Shown here in pieces: positions 52,875 to 61,248 of a stretch of DNA of 64,000 nt. Under the pieces are notes generated by a model. It ran no database searches. It saw nothing but the letters and a program-made list of their open reading frames with translations, and was not told the DNA's origin. The stretch's first letter is position 1; every line of letters begins with the position of its first letter. The stretch is from Streptomyces sp. NBC_01016 (GTDB lineage: Bacteria; Actinomycetota; Actinomycetes; Streptomycetales; Streptomycetaceae). Position numbers and translations under genes: made by a program. The stretch is taken from NCBI RefSeq assembly GCF_026341035.1, contig NZ_JAPEOQ010000001.1, positions 868,001 to 932,000 of the forward strand, in the 5' to 3' direction.

Positions 52875-55472
52875 CTACAGCGTCTTCCCCGTCGCCGGAC
52901 CCACGATCAACCCGTCGCCGAACGCGTCGACGCGGACCGTGTCGCCGTCCTTGACCTCGCCGGAGAGGATCTCCTTGGCGAGGCGGTCGCCGATGGCGGT
53001 TTGGATCAGGCGGCGCAGGGGGCGGGCGCCGTAGGCCGGGTCGTTGCCCTCGTCGGCGAGCCAGGCCAGGGCCTCGTCGGAGACGTCCAGGGTGAGGCGG
53101 CGGTCGGCGAGGCGCTTCGCGAGGCGGTTCAGCTGGAGGCGGGCGATGCGGGAGAGCTCGTCCTTGTCCAGGGCCGAGAAGACCACCAGGTCGTCGAGGC
53201 GGTTGAGGAATTCGGGCTTGAAAGAGGCCCGGACCACTTCGAGGACCTGTTGCTTCTTTTCCTCCGCCGACGTCAGCGGCTCCACCAGGTACTGGCTGCC
53301 CAGGTTCGACGTCAGGACCAGGATCGTGTTGCGGAAGTCGACCGTGTGGCCCTGGCCGTCGGTGAGGCGGCCGTCGTCGAGGACCTGGAGGAGGATGTCG
53401 AAGACCTCGGGGTGGGCCTTCTCGACCTCGTCCAGGAGGACGACGGAGTACGGGCGGCGGCGGACCGCCTCGGTGAGCTGGCCGCCCTCCTCGTAGCCGA
53501 CGTAGCCGGGCGGGGCGCCGACCAGGCGGGCGACGCTGTGCTTCTCGCCGTACTCCGACATGTCGATGCGGATCATGGCCCGCTCGTCGTCGAAGAGGAA
53601 GTCGGCGAGGGCCTTGGCGAGTTCGGTCTTGCCGACGCCCGTCGGGCCGAGGAAGAGGAAGGAGCCGGTGGGGCGGTCGGGGTCGGCGATGCCGGCGCGG
53701 GTGCGGCGGACCGCGTCGGAGACCGCGCGGACCGCTTCGGTCTGGCCGATGAGGCGCTTGCCGAGCTCGTCCTCCATGCGCAGGAGCTTCTGCGTCTCGC
53801 CCTCCAGGAGGCGTCCTGCCGGGATGCCGGTCCAGGAGGCGACGACGTCGGCGATGTCGTCGGGGCCGACCTCGTCCTTGACCATGGTGTCCTTGGAGAC
53901 CTCCTCCTCGGCCTCGGAGGCTTCCTCCAGGTCGCGTTCGAGCGTCGGGATCTCGCCGTAGAGGAGCTTGCTCGCGGTGTCGAAGTCGCCGTCGCGCTGG
54001 GCCCGTTCGGCCTGGCCGCGCAGTTCGTCGAGCTTCTCCTTCAGTTCACCGACGCGGTTGAGGGACTGCTTCTCCTTCTCCCAGCGTGCGGTGAGTCCGC
54101 GCAGCTCCTCCTCCTTGTCGGCGAGGTCGCGGCGGAGCTTGTCCAGGCGGTCGCGGGAGGCCGGGTCGGTCTCCTTGGAGAGGGCCATCTCCTCCATCTT
54201 CAACCGGTCGACCGAGCGCTGGAGTTCGTCGATCTCCAGGGGTGAGGAGTCGATCTCCATGCGGAGCCGGGAGGCCGCCTCGTCGACGAGGTCGATGGCC
54301 TTGTCGGGGAGGAAGCGGGAGGTGATGTAGCGGTCGGAGAGCGTCGAGGCCGCGACGAGGGCGCTGTCGTTGATCTGGACCTTGTGGTGGGCCTCGTAGC
54401 GGCCCTTGAGGCCACGGAGGATCGCGATGGAGTCCTCCACGGAGGGCTCCGCCACCAGGACCTGCTGGAAGCGGCGCTCCAGGGCCGGGTCCTTCTCGAT
54501 GCGCTCGCGGTACTCGTCGAGCGTGGTCGCGCCGACCATGCGCAGTTCACCGCGGGCGAGCATCGGCTTGAGCATGTTGCCCGCGTCCATGGCGGAGTCG
54601 CCGCCGGCGCCCGCGCCGACGACGGTGTGCAGCTCGTCGATGAACGTGATGATCTGGCCGTCGCTCTCCTTGATCTCGGAGAGGACGGTCTTGAGGCGCT
54701 CCTCGAACTCGCCGCGGTACTTGGCGCCCGCGACCATCGCGCCGAGGTCGAGCGAGACGAGCCGCTTGTCCTTGAGGGACTCCGGTACGTCGCCCTTGAT
54801 GATGCGCTGGGCGAGGCCTTCGACGACGGCCGTCTTGCCGACGCCGGGTTCGCCGATGAGCACCGGGTTGTTCTTGGTGCGGCGGGACAGGACCTGGACG
54901 ACGCGGCGGATCTCCTGGTCGCGGCCGATGACCGGGTCGAGCTTGCCCTCGCGGGCCGCCGCCGTGAAGTCCGTACCGAACTTCTCCAGCGCCTTGTAGG
55001 ACCCTTCGGGGTCGGGTGTGGTCACCCGGCGCCCTCCCCTGCTCTTGGTGAATGCGTCGACCAGCTTCTTCGCGCCGGCCCCGTTCTGTGTCAGTACGTC
55101 GGCGGCGGCGCCGCCCTTGGCCGCGATGCCGATGAGCAGGTGTTCCGTGGAGAGGTACTCGTCGCCGAGGTCCTTGGCGCGCTCGGACGCGTCGGCGATG
55201 ACGGCGAGCAGGTCGCGGTTGGGCTGGGGCGGCGCGACGGTGGATCCCGTCACGCTGGGCAGCGAGGCCAGTACCCGCTCGGCGCCCGCCCGCACCTGCG
55301 CCTGGTCGGCGTCGACCGCGGCGAGGAGGTCGGTGATGTTCTCGTTGTCCTGGCCCTCCAGCAGGGCCAGGAGCAGGTGGGCCGGGGTCAGATCCGGGTG
55401 GCCCCCGGACACGGCCCGGCTGCTTGCCGCGTTGATCGCGTCGCGGCTCCGGTTCGTCAGCTCGGCGTCCAC
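52875..55472 (-). CDS. clpB: ClpB disaggregase
   Basis: This hexameric AAA+ chaperone extracts proteins from aggregates together with DnaK. I prefer the GTG at 55472 because GGAGGAG lies 9 bp ahead; the ATG at 55490 would place that site inside the gene. The 865 residues comprise the Clp_N domain, NBD1 with Walker [14 protein letters not shown], the coiled-coil middle domain ([20 protein letters not shown]...) and NBD2 with [18 protein letters not shown] operator lies 60 bp upstream, so HspR, encoded at 60778, should repress it. Confidence 0.96.
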   Translation of the reverse strand: MDAELTNRSRDAINAASSRAVSGGHPDLTPAHLLLALLEGQDNENITDLLAAVDADQAQVRAGAERVLASLPSVTGSTVAPPQPNRDLLAVIADASERAKDLGDEYLSTEHLLIGIAAKGGAAADVLTQNGAGAKKLVDAFTKSRGGRRVTTPDPEGSYKALEKFGTDFTAAAREGKLDPVIGRDQEIRRVVQVLSRRTKNNPVLIGEPGVGKTAVVEGLAQRIIKGDVPESLKDKRLVSLDLGAMVAGAKYRGEFEERLKTVLSEIKESDGQIITFIDELHTVVGAGAGGDSAMDAGNMLKPMLARGELRMVGATTLDEYRERIEKDPALERRFQQVLVAEPSVEDSIAILRGLKGRYEAHHKVQINDSALVAASTLSDRYITSRFLPDKAIDLVDEAASRLRMEIDSSPLEIDELQRSVDRLKMEEMALSKETDPASRDRLDKLRRDLADKEEELRGLTARWEKEKQSLNRVGELKEKLDELRGQAERAQRDGDFDTASKLLYGEIPTLERDLEEASEAEEEVSKDTMVKDEVGPDDIADVVASWTGIPAGRLLEGETQKLLRMEDELGKRLIGQTEAVRAVSDAVRRTRAGIADPDRPTGSFLFLGPTGVGKTELAKALADFLFDDERAMIRIDMSEYGEKHSVARLVGAPPGYVGYEEGGQLTEAVRRRPYSVVLLDEVEKAHPEVFDILLQVLDDGRLTDGQGHTVDFRNTILVLTSNLGSQYLVEPLTSAEEKKQQVLEVVRASFKPEFLNRLDDLVVFSALDKDELSRIARLQLNRLAKRLADRRLTLDVSDEALAWLADEGNDPAYGARPLRRLIQTAIGDRLAKEILSGEVKDGDTVRVDAFGDGLIVGPATGKTL

Positions 55473-55531
55473 GTGCCTGCTCTCCTCCATGCGCTAGGGA
55501 AACTCACTCTGACTCATCGAACGTGCACAAA

Positions 55532-55552
55532 GTTGAGTCTATTCCACTCAAG
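55532..55552. promoter_or_regulatory. HAIR element (HspR operator) upstream of clpB
   Basis: GTTGAGT and ACTCAAG are separated by exactly 7 bp. The known HAIR consensus is CTTGAGT-N7-ACTCAAG, so only the first base differs. An additional half-site-like GACTCA lies at 55511-55516. HspR with DnaK as co-repressor should release this site on heat shock. Confidence 0.9.
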
Positions 55553-55599
55553 GGCGTCCAGGGAAAGGGCCCGGGCCCCTCTGGGATAGGTTCCCGTTC

Positions 55600-56019
55600 A
55601 TGGCCAAGCGCATCGACCTCGACGCCCCCGGATCCGCCTTCCTCGACTTCTGGCGCGAACGGCACCTGTGCACCCTGACGACGCTGCGCGCGAACGGCAC
55701 GCCCCATGTGGTCCCGGTCGGGGTGACGTACGACGCCGAGGCGCGGGTCGCCCGCATCATCACGGGCAAGTCCACGAGGAAGGCCGCCCATGTCGTCGAG
55801 GGGTCGGGGTTCGCCGCGGTGTGCCAGGTCGACGGCCGGTGGTGGGCCACGCTGGAGGGGCGGGCGACGGTGCACACCGACCCGGAGCGCGTCGCGGACG
55901 CCGAGCGCCGCTATGCCGAGCGCTACTCGCGCGCGCCTCGTCCGAACCCGGACCGGGTGGTCATCGAGATAGCGGTGGGCCGGGCCACGGCGAACGTCCC
56001 CGCTCCCGAACCCGCGTAG
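55600..56019 (+). CDS. PPOX-class flavin/F420-dependent oxidoreductase
   Basis: The 139-residue protein has the split-barrel fold of the pyridoxamine-phosphate-oxidase-like family: RHLCTLTTLRANGTPHVVPV, ARIITGKSTRKAAHVVEG, GFAAVCQVDGRWWATLEGRA. It resembles the Rv1155-type F420-binding group. The substrate is unknown. It is divergent from clpB and shares its 127-bp upstream region, so the HAIR site might affect it as well. Confidence 0.85.
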   Translation: MAKRIDLDAPGSAFLDFWRERHLCTLTTLRANGTPHVVPVGVTYDAEARVARIITGKSTRKAAHVVEGSGFAAVCQVDGRWWATLEGRATVHTDPERVADAERRYAERYSRAPRPNPDRVVIEIAVGRATANVPAPEPA

Positions 56020-56061
56020 CCCCCGGCCCTGTACGACCCCGTACGTCCCCGTACACAACTA

Positions 56062-56100
56062 CAGCGGCGCCACCGTGTCAGGTTCACGGTGGCGCCGCTG
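56062..56100 (+). terminator. Hairpin with perfect 16-bp arms
   Basis: CAGCGGCGCCACCGTG and its exact complement enclose TCAGGTT, 43 bp after the oxidoreductase stop and 45 bp before the end of the convergent Rieske-like gene. It probably ends both transcripts. Confidence 0.85.
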
Positions 56101-56144
56101 CAGGGGGGAAGCACCTGCGCGATTACAACGACGGGGGCATCGCG

Positions 56145-56489
56145 TCAGGCACTGCGGGGGGTGGCTGTGGAGCGTGGGTGGGACTGCGAGGGCTCGGGTC
56201 CTGCCTCGCCGACCAGTTCATGGTCCCGCTGGTCGAGGTTCACAAAGATCATTCCGTACCGGACGACCGTACGTACCGGCTGTGGGGCCCCGCGCGGTCG
56301 GCGCAGGCACCGGTAGGCCCGGATGTCGTCGCCCTCGCGGACCACGATGATGGGCTCTCCGAACAGGGTGACCATGAGGGAGTCACCGTCGCTCGGAATC
56401 GCGGTCACGAGGTCGATGGTGTGCCAACCGGAGCGGTAGGCGATCGCCATCTCCCGGCGTAACGACCGGTCGTCGGGCGGGGTGATCAT
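56145..56489 (-). CDS. Small Rieske-like-fold protein lacking the cluster ligands
   Basis: The 114-residue protein reads DSLMVTLFGEPIIVVREGDD, IRAYRCLRRPRGAPQPVR and TVVRYGMIFVNLDQRDH. The order of strands and the position of CLRRPRGAP correspond to the CPHRGAxL region of Rieske oxygenases. The Cys-x-His motifs that hold a 2Fe-2S cluster are absent, leaving one cysteine. A redox function is therefore doubtful; binding of a partner is more likely. Its ATG overlaps the stop of the DAIWN-repeat peptide gene by 4 bp. Confidence 0.6.
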   Translation of the reverse strand: MITPPDDRSLRREMAIAYRSGWHTIDLVTAIPSDGDSLMVTLFGEPIIVVREGDDIRAYRCLRRPRGAPQPVRTVVRYGMIFVNLDQRDHELVGEAGPEPSQSHPRSTATPRSA

Positions 56490-56713
56490 GCGCCTGCGTC
56501 CGTGGGCGCGGAGTTCCAGATCGCGTCACTGGGGAGTGCCTTGACGGTCGTGGGCGCCACGTTCCAGATCGCGTCCGCCTGGGCCGCGGGTGCGGTGTTC
56601 CAGATGGCGTCCATCGGCCCGAGCGCGCCGAGGACCAGCCCGGCGGAGAAAGCGCCGGCAACAACGGCGCGAAGTATTCCCTTACGCATAGCGGGTCTCG
56701 TCCTCACTTTCAT
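56486..56713 (-). CDS. Exported peptide with three DAIWNxAP repeats
   Basis: I place the start at ATG 56713, 7 bp after GGGGGAGAG, giving 75 residues; starts at 56737 and 56689 are in frame. A basic N-terminus and hydrophobic helix (AVVAGAFSAGLVLGALG) form a signal peptide. Then DAIWNTAP, DAIWNVAP and DAIWNSAP follow at intervals of about 12-18 residues. AQA before the second repeat is a possible signal-peptidase site. It looks like a precursor releasing one or more short peptides. It is coupled to the Rieske-like gene and divergent from two regulators. The family is not recognised. Confidence 0.75.
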   Translation of the reverse strand: MKVRTRPAMRKGILRAVVAGAFSAGLVLGALGPMDAIWNTAPAAQADAIWNVAPTTVKALPSDAIWNSAPTDAGA

Positions 56714-56820
56714 GGTTTCTCTCCCCCGGCTCTCCACGACGATGGCTCATTCGGCCACGCAAACACCACAGGGTCGATGCATCATGTTCCTGCACGTTCA
56801 GGACCCTGGGGGGTGGAGCT
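56714..56820. promoter_or_regulatory. Divergent control region of the peptide and regulator genes
   Basis: Only 107 bp separate the two start codons. CAGGGTC (56769-56775) is inverted as GACCCTG at 56802-56808, with CCTG/CAGG nested inside. One of the two regulators may bind here and control both directions. No exact promoter hexamers can be named. Confidence 0.45.
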
Positions 56821-57831
56821 ATGCCAAATACCAGCTCAAATCAGGCACATCCACACGCCATGACCGAGCTGTGCGACGCCGGGAGGCACTTGTACGCGAC
56901 AGCCCTGCGCTCAGGACGCATCGCGCGCAGCGAAATCTCCTCGGCTCCCTGCCTACTGGACTTCGCTCTCCTGCATCCCGATCCTGATGACTCCGCCTGG
57001 CTCCGGCCGGTTCCGCCGACAGCGGCGCTCTCGCAACGACTGCATCCGCTCGAACGCGAGATACAGGAAAGAAGGGCTCTCGCGATCGAACTCACCGATG
57101 CCTTCGAGCCATTTCTGGCCATCAGTGCCCAGCGACAACCGACCACCCACTCCATCACGGTGCTCGAGGGCAAGGAGCGGATCAACGCCGCCATCGAACT
57201 GGCCCTCGCCGAGTGCAAGTCCGAGATGCTCACCGTCCAGCCCGGAGGAGGCAGGGACGAGCACACTCTCACCAAGGCCCTGCAGATGGGCAGGGAGATC
57301 ACCGATCGCGGCATCACGATGCGCACGCTCTACCAGCACACGGCACGGCACAGTCACGGGACCCTCGCCTACGCGGAAGCCCTGGCCCAGGGAAACGTCG
57401 ACATACGCACCCTCGAAGAGCTCATCGAGCGGCTGATCATCTTCGACCGTTCGGTCGCGTTCATTCCCGCGCGCGAAGACCGGCAGTCCGCCCTGGAGTT
57501 GCGCCACCCAGGTCTGGTCGAATACCTGGCCAACGTCTTCGAGCAGCTCTGGCAGCGTGCGGTCCCGCTGCTCGACGAAACGCCCTACGGACCACCGACC
57601 GACGGCATCACGGGCGTCCAGCGCTCCATAGCCAAACTCCTCGTCGAAGGCCACGTCGACGAGGCGATAGCACGCCGGCTCGGGATGAACGTACGCACCT
57701 GCCGCGCCCACATCGCCAAACTCGCGGCCGCACTGGGCAGTGGAAGCCGGGCCCAACTCGGCTTTCTCATCGCGCAGTCCGGAATGCTCGACCCAGACAC
57801 CCCCGCACCGAGCAGAGGGAGCGAGTCGTGA
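56821..57831 (+). CDS. Helix-turn-helix regulator with TrmB/PLD-like middle domain, first paralogue
   Basis: The 336-residue protein follows GGTGGAG. The N-terminal 60 residues resemble a short wHTH-like segment (MTELCDAGRHLYATALRSGR). The middle domain (residues 105-240) has ERINAAIELALAECKSEMLT, VQPGGGRDEH and MRTLYQHTARHS, like the effector domain of TrmB-type regulators. A LuxR-like helix-turn-helix closes it (VDEAIARRLGMNVRTCRAHIAKL). The stop overlaps the start of the second paralogue (GTGA). It is a candidate receptor for the divergent peptide. Confidence 0.78.
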   Translation: MPNTSSNQAHPHAMTELCDAGRHLYATALRSGRIARSEISSAPCLLDFALLHPDPDDSAWLRPVPPTAALSQRLHPLEREIQERRALAIELTDAFEPFLAISAQRQPTTHSITVLEGKERINAAIELALAECKSEMLTVQPGGGRDEHTLTKALQMGREITDRGITMRTLYQHTARHSHGTLAYAEALAQGNVDIRTLEELIERLIIFDRSVAFIPAREDRQSALELRHPGLVEYLANVFEQLWQRAVPLLDETPYGPPTDGITGVQRSIAKLLVEGHVDEAIARRLGMNVRTCRAHIAKLAAALGSGSRAQLGFLIAQSGMLDPDTPAPSRGSES

Positions 57832-58805
57832 CCCTCAGGACTCATTCGCACGACGTCGGCGAGGTGTGCGAGGCCGGCATGCGGCTCTATACCCGCGCCC
57901 TGCGCGAAGGCCGCGTACCGCGCGCGGACTCCGATCCGACTCCCTGTCTCGAAGCGCACGCGCTGCTCCGCCCGGACACCGGGGACCCCGGATGGCTGCG
58001 ACCGGTTCCCCCCGCGATCGCGCTGCCCCGACTGTTGCGGGCCGTCGAGGAGAACATCGCCCTGCGCCGCAGCCAGGAGGCGAAGCTGGCCGAGACCTTC
58101 GCCCCGCTCATGGCCCTGGACGCCGAGCGGGCGGCCGTCCCGGACGCCCCCATGATCACCGTCCTGCTCGGCTTCCAGCGCATCAACGACGCGATCGCCG
58201 AGGCCATGTCCACATCGTCGACCGAGCTGCTCACCATCCAGCCGGGCGGTCACCGCCCGGCCCCCCTGCTCGCCTCGGCCCTGCCCAAGGAGCAGGAACT
58301 GCTGGCCCGTGGCTGTCGGATGCGGACCCTCTACCAGCACACGTCACGCCACTCGCAGGCCGTGCTCGCCCACTTCGAGCAGCTGACCGGTGACGTCCAG
58401 GTCCGCACCCTCGACGAAGTGACCGAGCGCCTCATCATGCTGGACCGCACCGTCGCGTTCATCCCTGCGAACCACGACCGCACGGTGGCCCTGGAGCTCC
58501 GGCACCCGGCGCTGATCGCCTACCTGGCGACCACGTTCGAGCGTCTGTGGCGGCTGGCCACGCCGATGTACCCGCAGGCGGCGGTCGAGGAGCCGGCCTC
58601 GGACGGCGTCACGACGCGTCAGCGCACCATCGCGACGCTGCTCATCGAGGGCCACACCGACGCGGTGATCGCGGAGCGGCTCGGCATGAACGTCCGCACC
58701 GTCCGCGTGCACATCGCGAAGCTCGCGGCGACGCTGGGCAGCGACAGCAGGGCCCAACTGGGCTATCTGATCGGCCAGTCGGGCATCCTGGAGGACGCGG
58801 ACTAG
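57828..58805 (+). CDS. Helix-turn-helix regulator with TrmB/PLD-like middle domain, second paralogue
   Basis: The GTG at 57828 overlaps the stop of the first gene by 4 bp and follows GAGGGAG. The 325 residues align throughout with the first protein: VGEVCEAGMRLYTRALREGR, FQRINDAIAEAMSTSSTELL, TIQPGGHRP, RMRTLYQHTSRHS, and the C-terminal helix-turn-helix TDAVIAERLGMNVRTVRVHI. The pair arose by tandem duplication and may act as a heterodimer or answer different signals. Confidence 0.78.
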   Translation: MTLRTHSHDVGEVCEAGMRLYTRALREGRVPRADSDPTPCLEAHALLRPDTGDPGWLRPVPPAIALPRLLRAVEENIALRRSQEAKLAETFAPLMALDAERAAVPDAPMITVLLGFQRINDAIAEAMSTSSTELLTIQPGGHRPAPLLASALPKEQELLARGCRMRTLYQHTSRHSQAVLAHFEQLTGDVQVRTLDEVTERLIMLDRTVAFIPANHDRTVALELRHPALIAYLATTFERLWRLATPMYPQAAVEEPASDGVTTRQRTIATLLIEGHTDAVIAERLGMNVRTVRVHIAKLAATLGSDSRAQLGYLIGQSGILEDAD

Positions 58806-58822
58806 CCAGCCACCCCCACCGG

Positions 58823-59947
58823 CTACTTCAACCCCGCCTCCGCGCAAGCCTGTGCGTACTTCGCCGTGCAGATCTGCGACACCTTGAAGATCTTGTCCTT
58901 GACGACGGTGCTCTTGATGTTGTCCTTGGTGAGCGCGACGACGCTGACGCTCGCCGTCCTGATCTGCTTGGTGGTCGGGCTGTCGGTGCGGTCCATCGCC
59001 AGCGCCTCGAACTCGATGTCGCGCCCCTGCGAGATCCGCACGGCCATCTCGGCGGCGGTCTCCGCCTCGTCCGGGTACGGCTTGTAGACGCTCATGTACT
59101 GCTCGCCGTCCAGGATCCGCTGCACGGCGGCGAGTTCGGCGTCCTGGCCGGTGATCGGCGGCATGTCGCGGACGCCGACCTCCTTCAGGGCCTGGATCAC
59201 GCCGCCGGCCATCCCGTCGTTGGCGACGTACACGCCCGCGATGTTGTCCGCGCCGAGCGCGTTGACGGCCTGCTCCATGTTGGCCTTGGCGTTGGACGGC
59301 TTCCAGCCCGCGGTGTCGTACGACTTCGCGACGGTCACGGCGTTGCCGAGTTCCACGCGGGCGGCGGCCTTGAACTGCGCGGCGTTGGGGTCGCTGGGCG
59401 AGCCGTTGATCATCACGACCTTGTCGCGCTTGGTGGCCTTGGTCCCGCCGAGTGCGGAGATCAGCGCCTTGCCCTGGGTCTGTCCGACGAGCTCGTTGTC
59501 GAAGCCGACGTAGGCGTCCACGGGCCCCTCCGCGAGCCGGTCGTACGCGATGACGTGGATGCCCGCGTCCTTGGCCTTGCGCACGGCCGGGGCGATGTCC
59601 TTGGCGTCCACGGCGTCGACGACGATCGTGTCGACCTTCGCGGCGATCATCTCCTGCAGCTGCTTGCGCTGGAGGGCCGCGTTCTGCTTGGCATTGGCGT
59701 AGACCAGCTCCCCCTTGCCGGACGTCAGCTTCGCCACCTGACGCTCGAATATGGGGTGGTCGAACTTCTCGTAGCGAGCGGTCTCCTTCTCCGGAAGCAG
59801 CAGACCGATCTTGACGTCGTTGCCCTTGGTGGTGGACGCGCTGGGCCCGCTGTCGCCGCCCGGCAGCACGCCGCCGCAGGCCGAGAGCGAGGCGACCAGG
59901 ACGGATGCGGCGCCGGCCATGGCGGCGCAACGCATACGCGTGTTCAT
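58823..59947 (-). CDS. Sugar-binding lipoprotein of an ABC importer (xylose/ribose type)
   Basis: From ATG 59947 the 374-residue protein has a signal peptide with lipobox SLSACGG. The Peripla_BP_4 domain follows: VKIGLLLPEKETARYEKFDH, MIAAKVDTIVVDAVDAKDIA, VIAYDRLAEGPVDAYVGFDN and TGQDAELAAVQRILDGEQYM, typical of XylF-like receptors. No permease or ATPase gene adjoins, so it either serves a distant transporter or acts as a receptor only. It ends 17 bp from the convergent regulator gene. Confidence 0.88.
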   Translation of the reverse strand: MNTRMRCAAMAGAASVLVASLSACGGVLPGGDSGPSASTTKGNDVKIGLLLPEKETARYEKFDHPIFERQVAKLTSGKGELVYANAKQNAALQRKQLQEMIAAKVDTIVVDAVDAKDIAPAVRKAKDAGIHVIAYDRLAEGPVDAYVGFDNELVGQTQGKALISALGGTKATKRDKVVMINGSPSDPNAAQFKAAARVELGNAVTVAKSYDTAGWKPSNAKANMEQAVNALGADNIAGVYVANDGMAGGVIQALKEVGVRDMPPITGQDAELAAVQRILDGEQYMSVYKPYPDEAETAAEMAVRISQGRDIEFEALAMDRTDSPTTKQIRTASVSVVALTKDNIKSTVVKDKIFKVSQICTAKYAQACAEAGLK

Positions 59948-60184
59948 GTGCGGATACCTCCCTGACGTGGCCGCGACGGTGCGGCCGAGGTGGCTCGAAG
60001 CCAACTCGCCCGCCCACTGACCGTCAAGAGGTGAAGCCACACCGCAACGAAAACGGGTCCATTACTTCTTCACATGAAGCCGAAGACGGCGAATACCGGA
60101 CACCTTCGCAAGGTGTCCAAGACCTTCACAGGAAACTCAAAGGCGACTCTCGAATCTCAGGCCTCGATCCTCAGGCCTCGAATC

Positions 60185-60706
60185 TCAGCCCTCGAACTCC
60201 GTCAGGTCGATCGCGTACAGCATGCAGCCCTCCACCCGGCCGGGCAGCGGCGCCATCCCCAGCTTGTGGAGAACCTTCTCCGAGGAGGTGTCGCCCTCCG
60301 CGGTGACCGCGACGACCCGGTCGATGCCCCGGTCCTGAAGCGCGAACTCCAGCGTCGCCTGCGCCGCCTCCGAGGCGTACCCCTGGCCCCAGAACTGTCG
60401 CGCGAGCCGCCACTGGATGCCGATCTGGCCCGCCACCTGTTCCGGGGCGTCCGGCACGTACAGGCCGACGGCACCCGCAAGCTCGCCGGGGCCGAGGAGT
60501 TCCACGGCGAAGACCCCGAAGCCCTCGTCGTCCCACTCCTCCTCCCAGCGCTCGATGTCCTCGGCGGTCTCGTCGAGGGAGCGGGGGGAGCCGTCGCCGA
60601 CGCGGCTCATCACGGCAGGGTCGGCCTGGATCTCGGCGAGCGGGGCGAGGTCGTCGTCCGGCTGCCAGCGGCGCAGGAGGAGGCGGGGGGTGCGGATCTC
60701 GGTCAT
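60185..60706 (-). CDS. GNAT acetyltransferase, RimJ/RimL-like
   Basis: The 173-residue protein begins at ATG 60706 (GGATGGAG upstream) with the typical TEIRTPRLLLRRWQPDD. It contains the acetyl-CoA-binding region IGIQWRLARQFWGQGYASEA and AVTAEGDTSSEKVLHKLGM. It may modify a ribosomal or other protein N-terminus or a small molecule. It lies downstream of hspR on the same strand but beyond a strong terminator. Confidence 0.88.
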   Translation of the reverse strand: MTEIRTPRLLLRRWQPDDDLAPLAEIQADPAVMSRVGDGSPRSLDETAEDIERWEEEWDDEGFGVFAVELLGPGELAGAVGLYVPDAPEQVAGQIGIQWRLARQFWGQGYASEAAQATLEFALQDRGIDRVVAVTAEGDTSSEKVLHKLGMAPLPGRVEGCMLYAIDLTEFEG

Positions 60707-60728
60707 GGCTCCATCCTGCGGCATACGA

Positions 60729-60761
60729 AAGGGCCCCGGTGACAACGCCTCCGGGGCCCTT
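60729..60761 (-). terminator. Terminator of the dnaK-grpE-dnaJ-hspR operon
   Basis: Arms AAGGGCCCCGG and CCGGGGCCCTT with an 11-nt loop lie 17 bp after the hspR stop and before the acetyltransferase start. Confidence 0.82.
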
Positions 60762-60777
60762 CACGCATGAGTGCGGA

Positions 60778-61248
60778 CTACTGCTCGGACGACCGCTTCG
60801 GCCGCCACACCACCAGCGCGCTCGTCTGCTGGACCTCCTGGTACGGGACCAGGTCCCGCCGGTAGGAGGCGTGCACCGCCGCCTCGCGCTGCTGGATCGC
60901 GGAGGCCGCGCTCTCCACTGCCGAGGAGAGTTCGGCGACCCGGGACTGCAGCGCGGCGACCTGGTTCTCCAGCTCGATGATGCGCTTGATGCCGGCCAGG
61001 TTGATGCCCTCGGCCTGCGACAACTGCTGCACCGCACGGAGCAGTTCGATGTCGCGGGCCGAGTAGCGCCGGCCGCGCCCGGCCGTGCGGTCGGGCGAGA
61101 CCAGGCCGAGGCGGTCGTACTGGCGCAGGGTCTGTGGATGCAGGCCGGACAGCTGTGCCGCCACCGAAATGACGTACACCGGCGTTTCGTCGGTCAGTTC
61201 GTACGGGTTGTGGCGCCGACGGCCGGGCTGCCCGTCCATCACATTCAC
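60778..61248 (-). CDS. hspR: HspR, MerR-family heat-shock repressor
   Basis: It represses the dnaK operon and clpB by binding HAIR elements, with DnaK as co-repressor. The 156-residue protein has the MerR helix-turn-helix (YVISVAAQLSGLHPQTLRQY, DRLGLVSPDRTAGRGRRYSA) and a coiled-coil (LENQVAALQSRVAELSSAVE). The conserved C-terminus ends VVWRPKR. Its start overlaps the dnaJ stop by 4 bp; a second ATG three codons in is possible. It is the last gene of its operon and so is autoregulated. Confidence 0.96.
   Translation of the reverse strand: MNVMDGQPGRRRHNPYELTDETPVYVISVAAQLSGLHPQTLRQYDRLGLVSPDRTAGRGRRYSARDIELLRAVQQLSQAEGINLAGIKRIIELENQVAALQSRVAELSSAVESAASAIQQREAAVHASYRRDLVPYQEVQQTSALVVWRPKRSSEQ

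Noticed and set aside
50811..54245. Plus-strand open frame of 1144 codons
   Set aside because: It overlaps the propeller gene in another frame and runs antisense to YbjN and clpB, all of which are clear genes.
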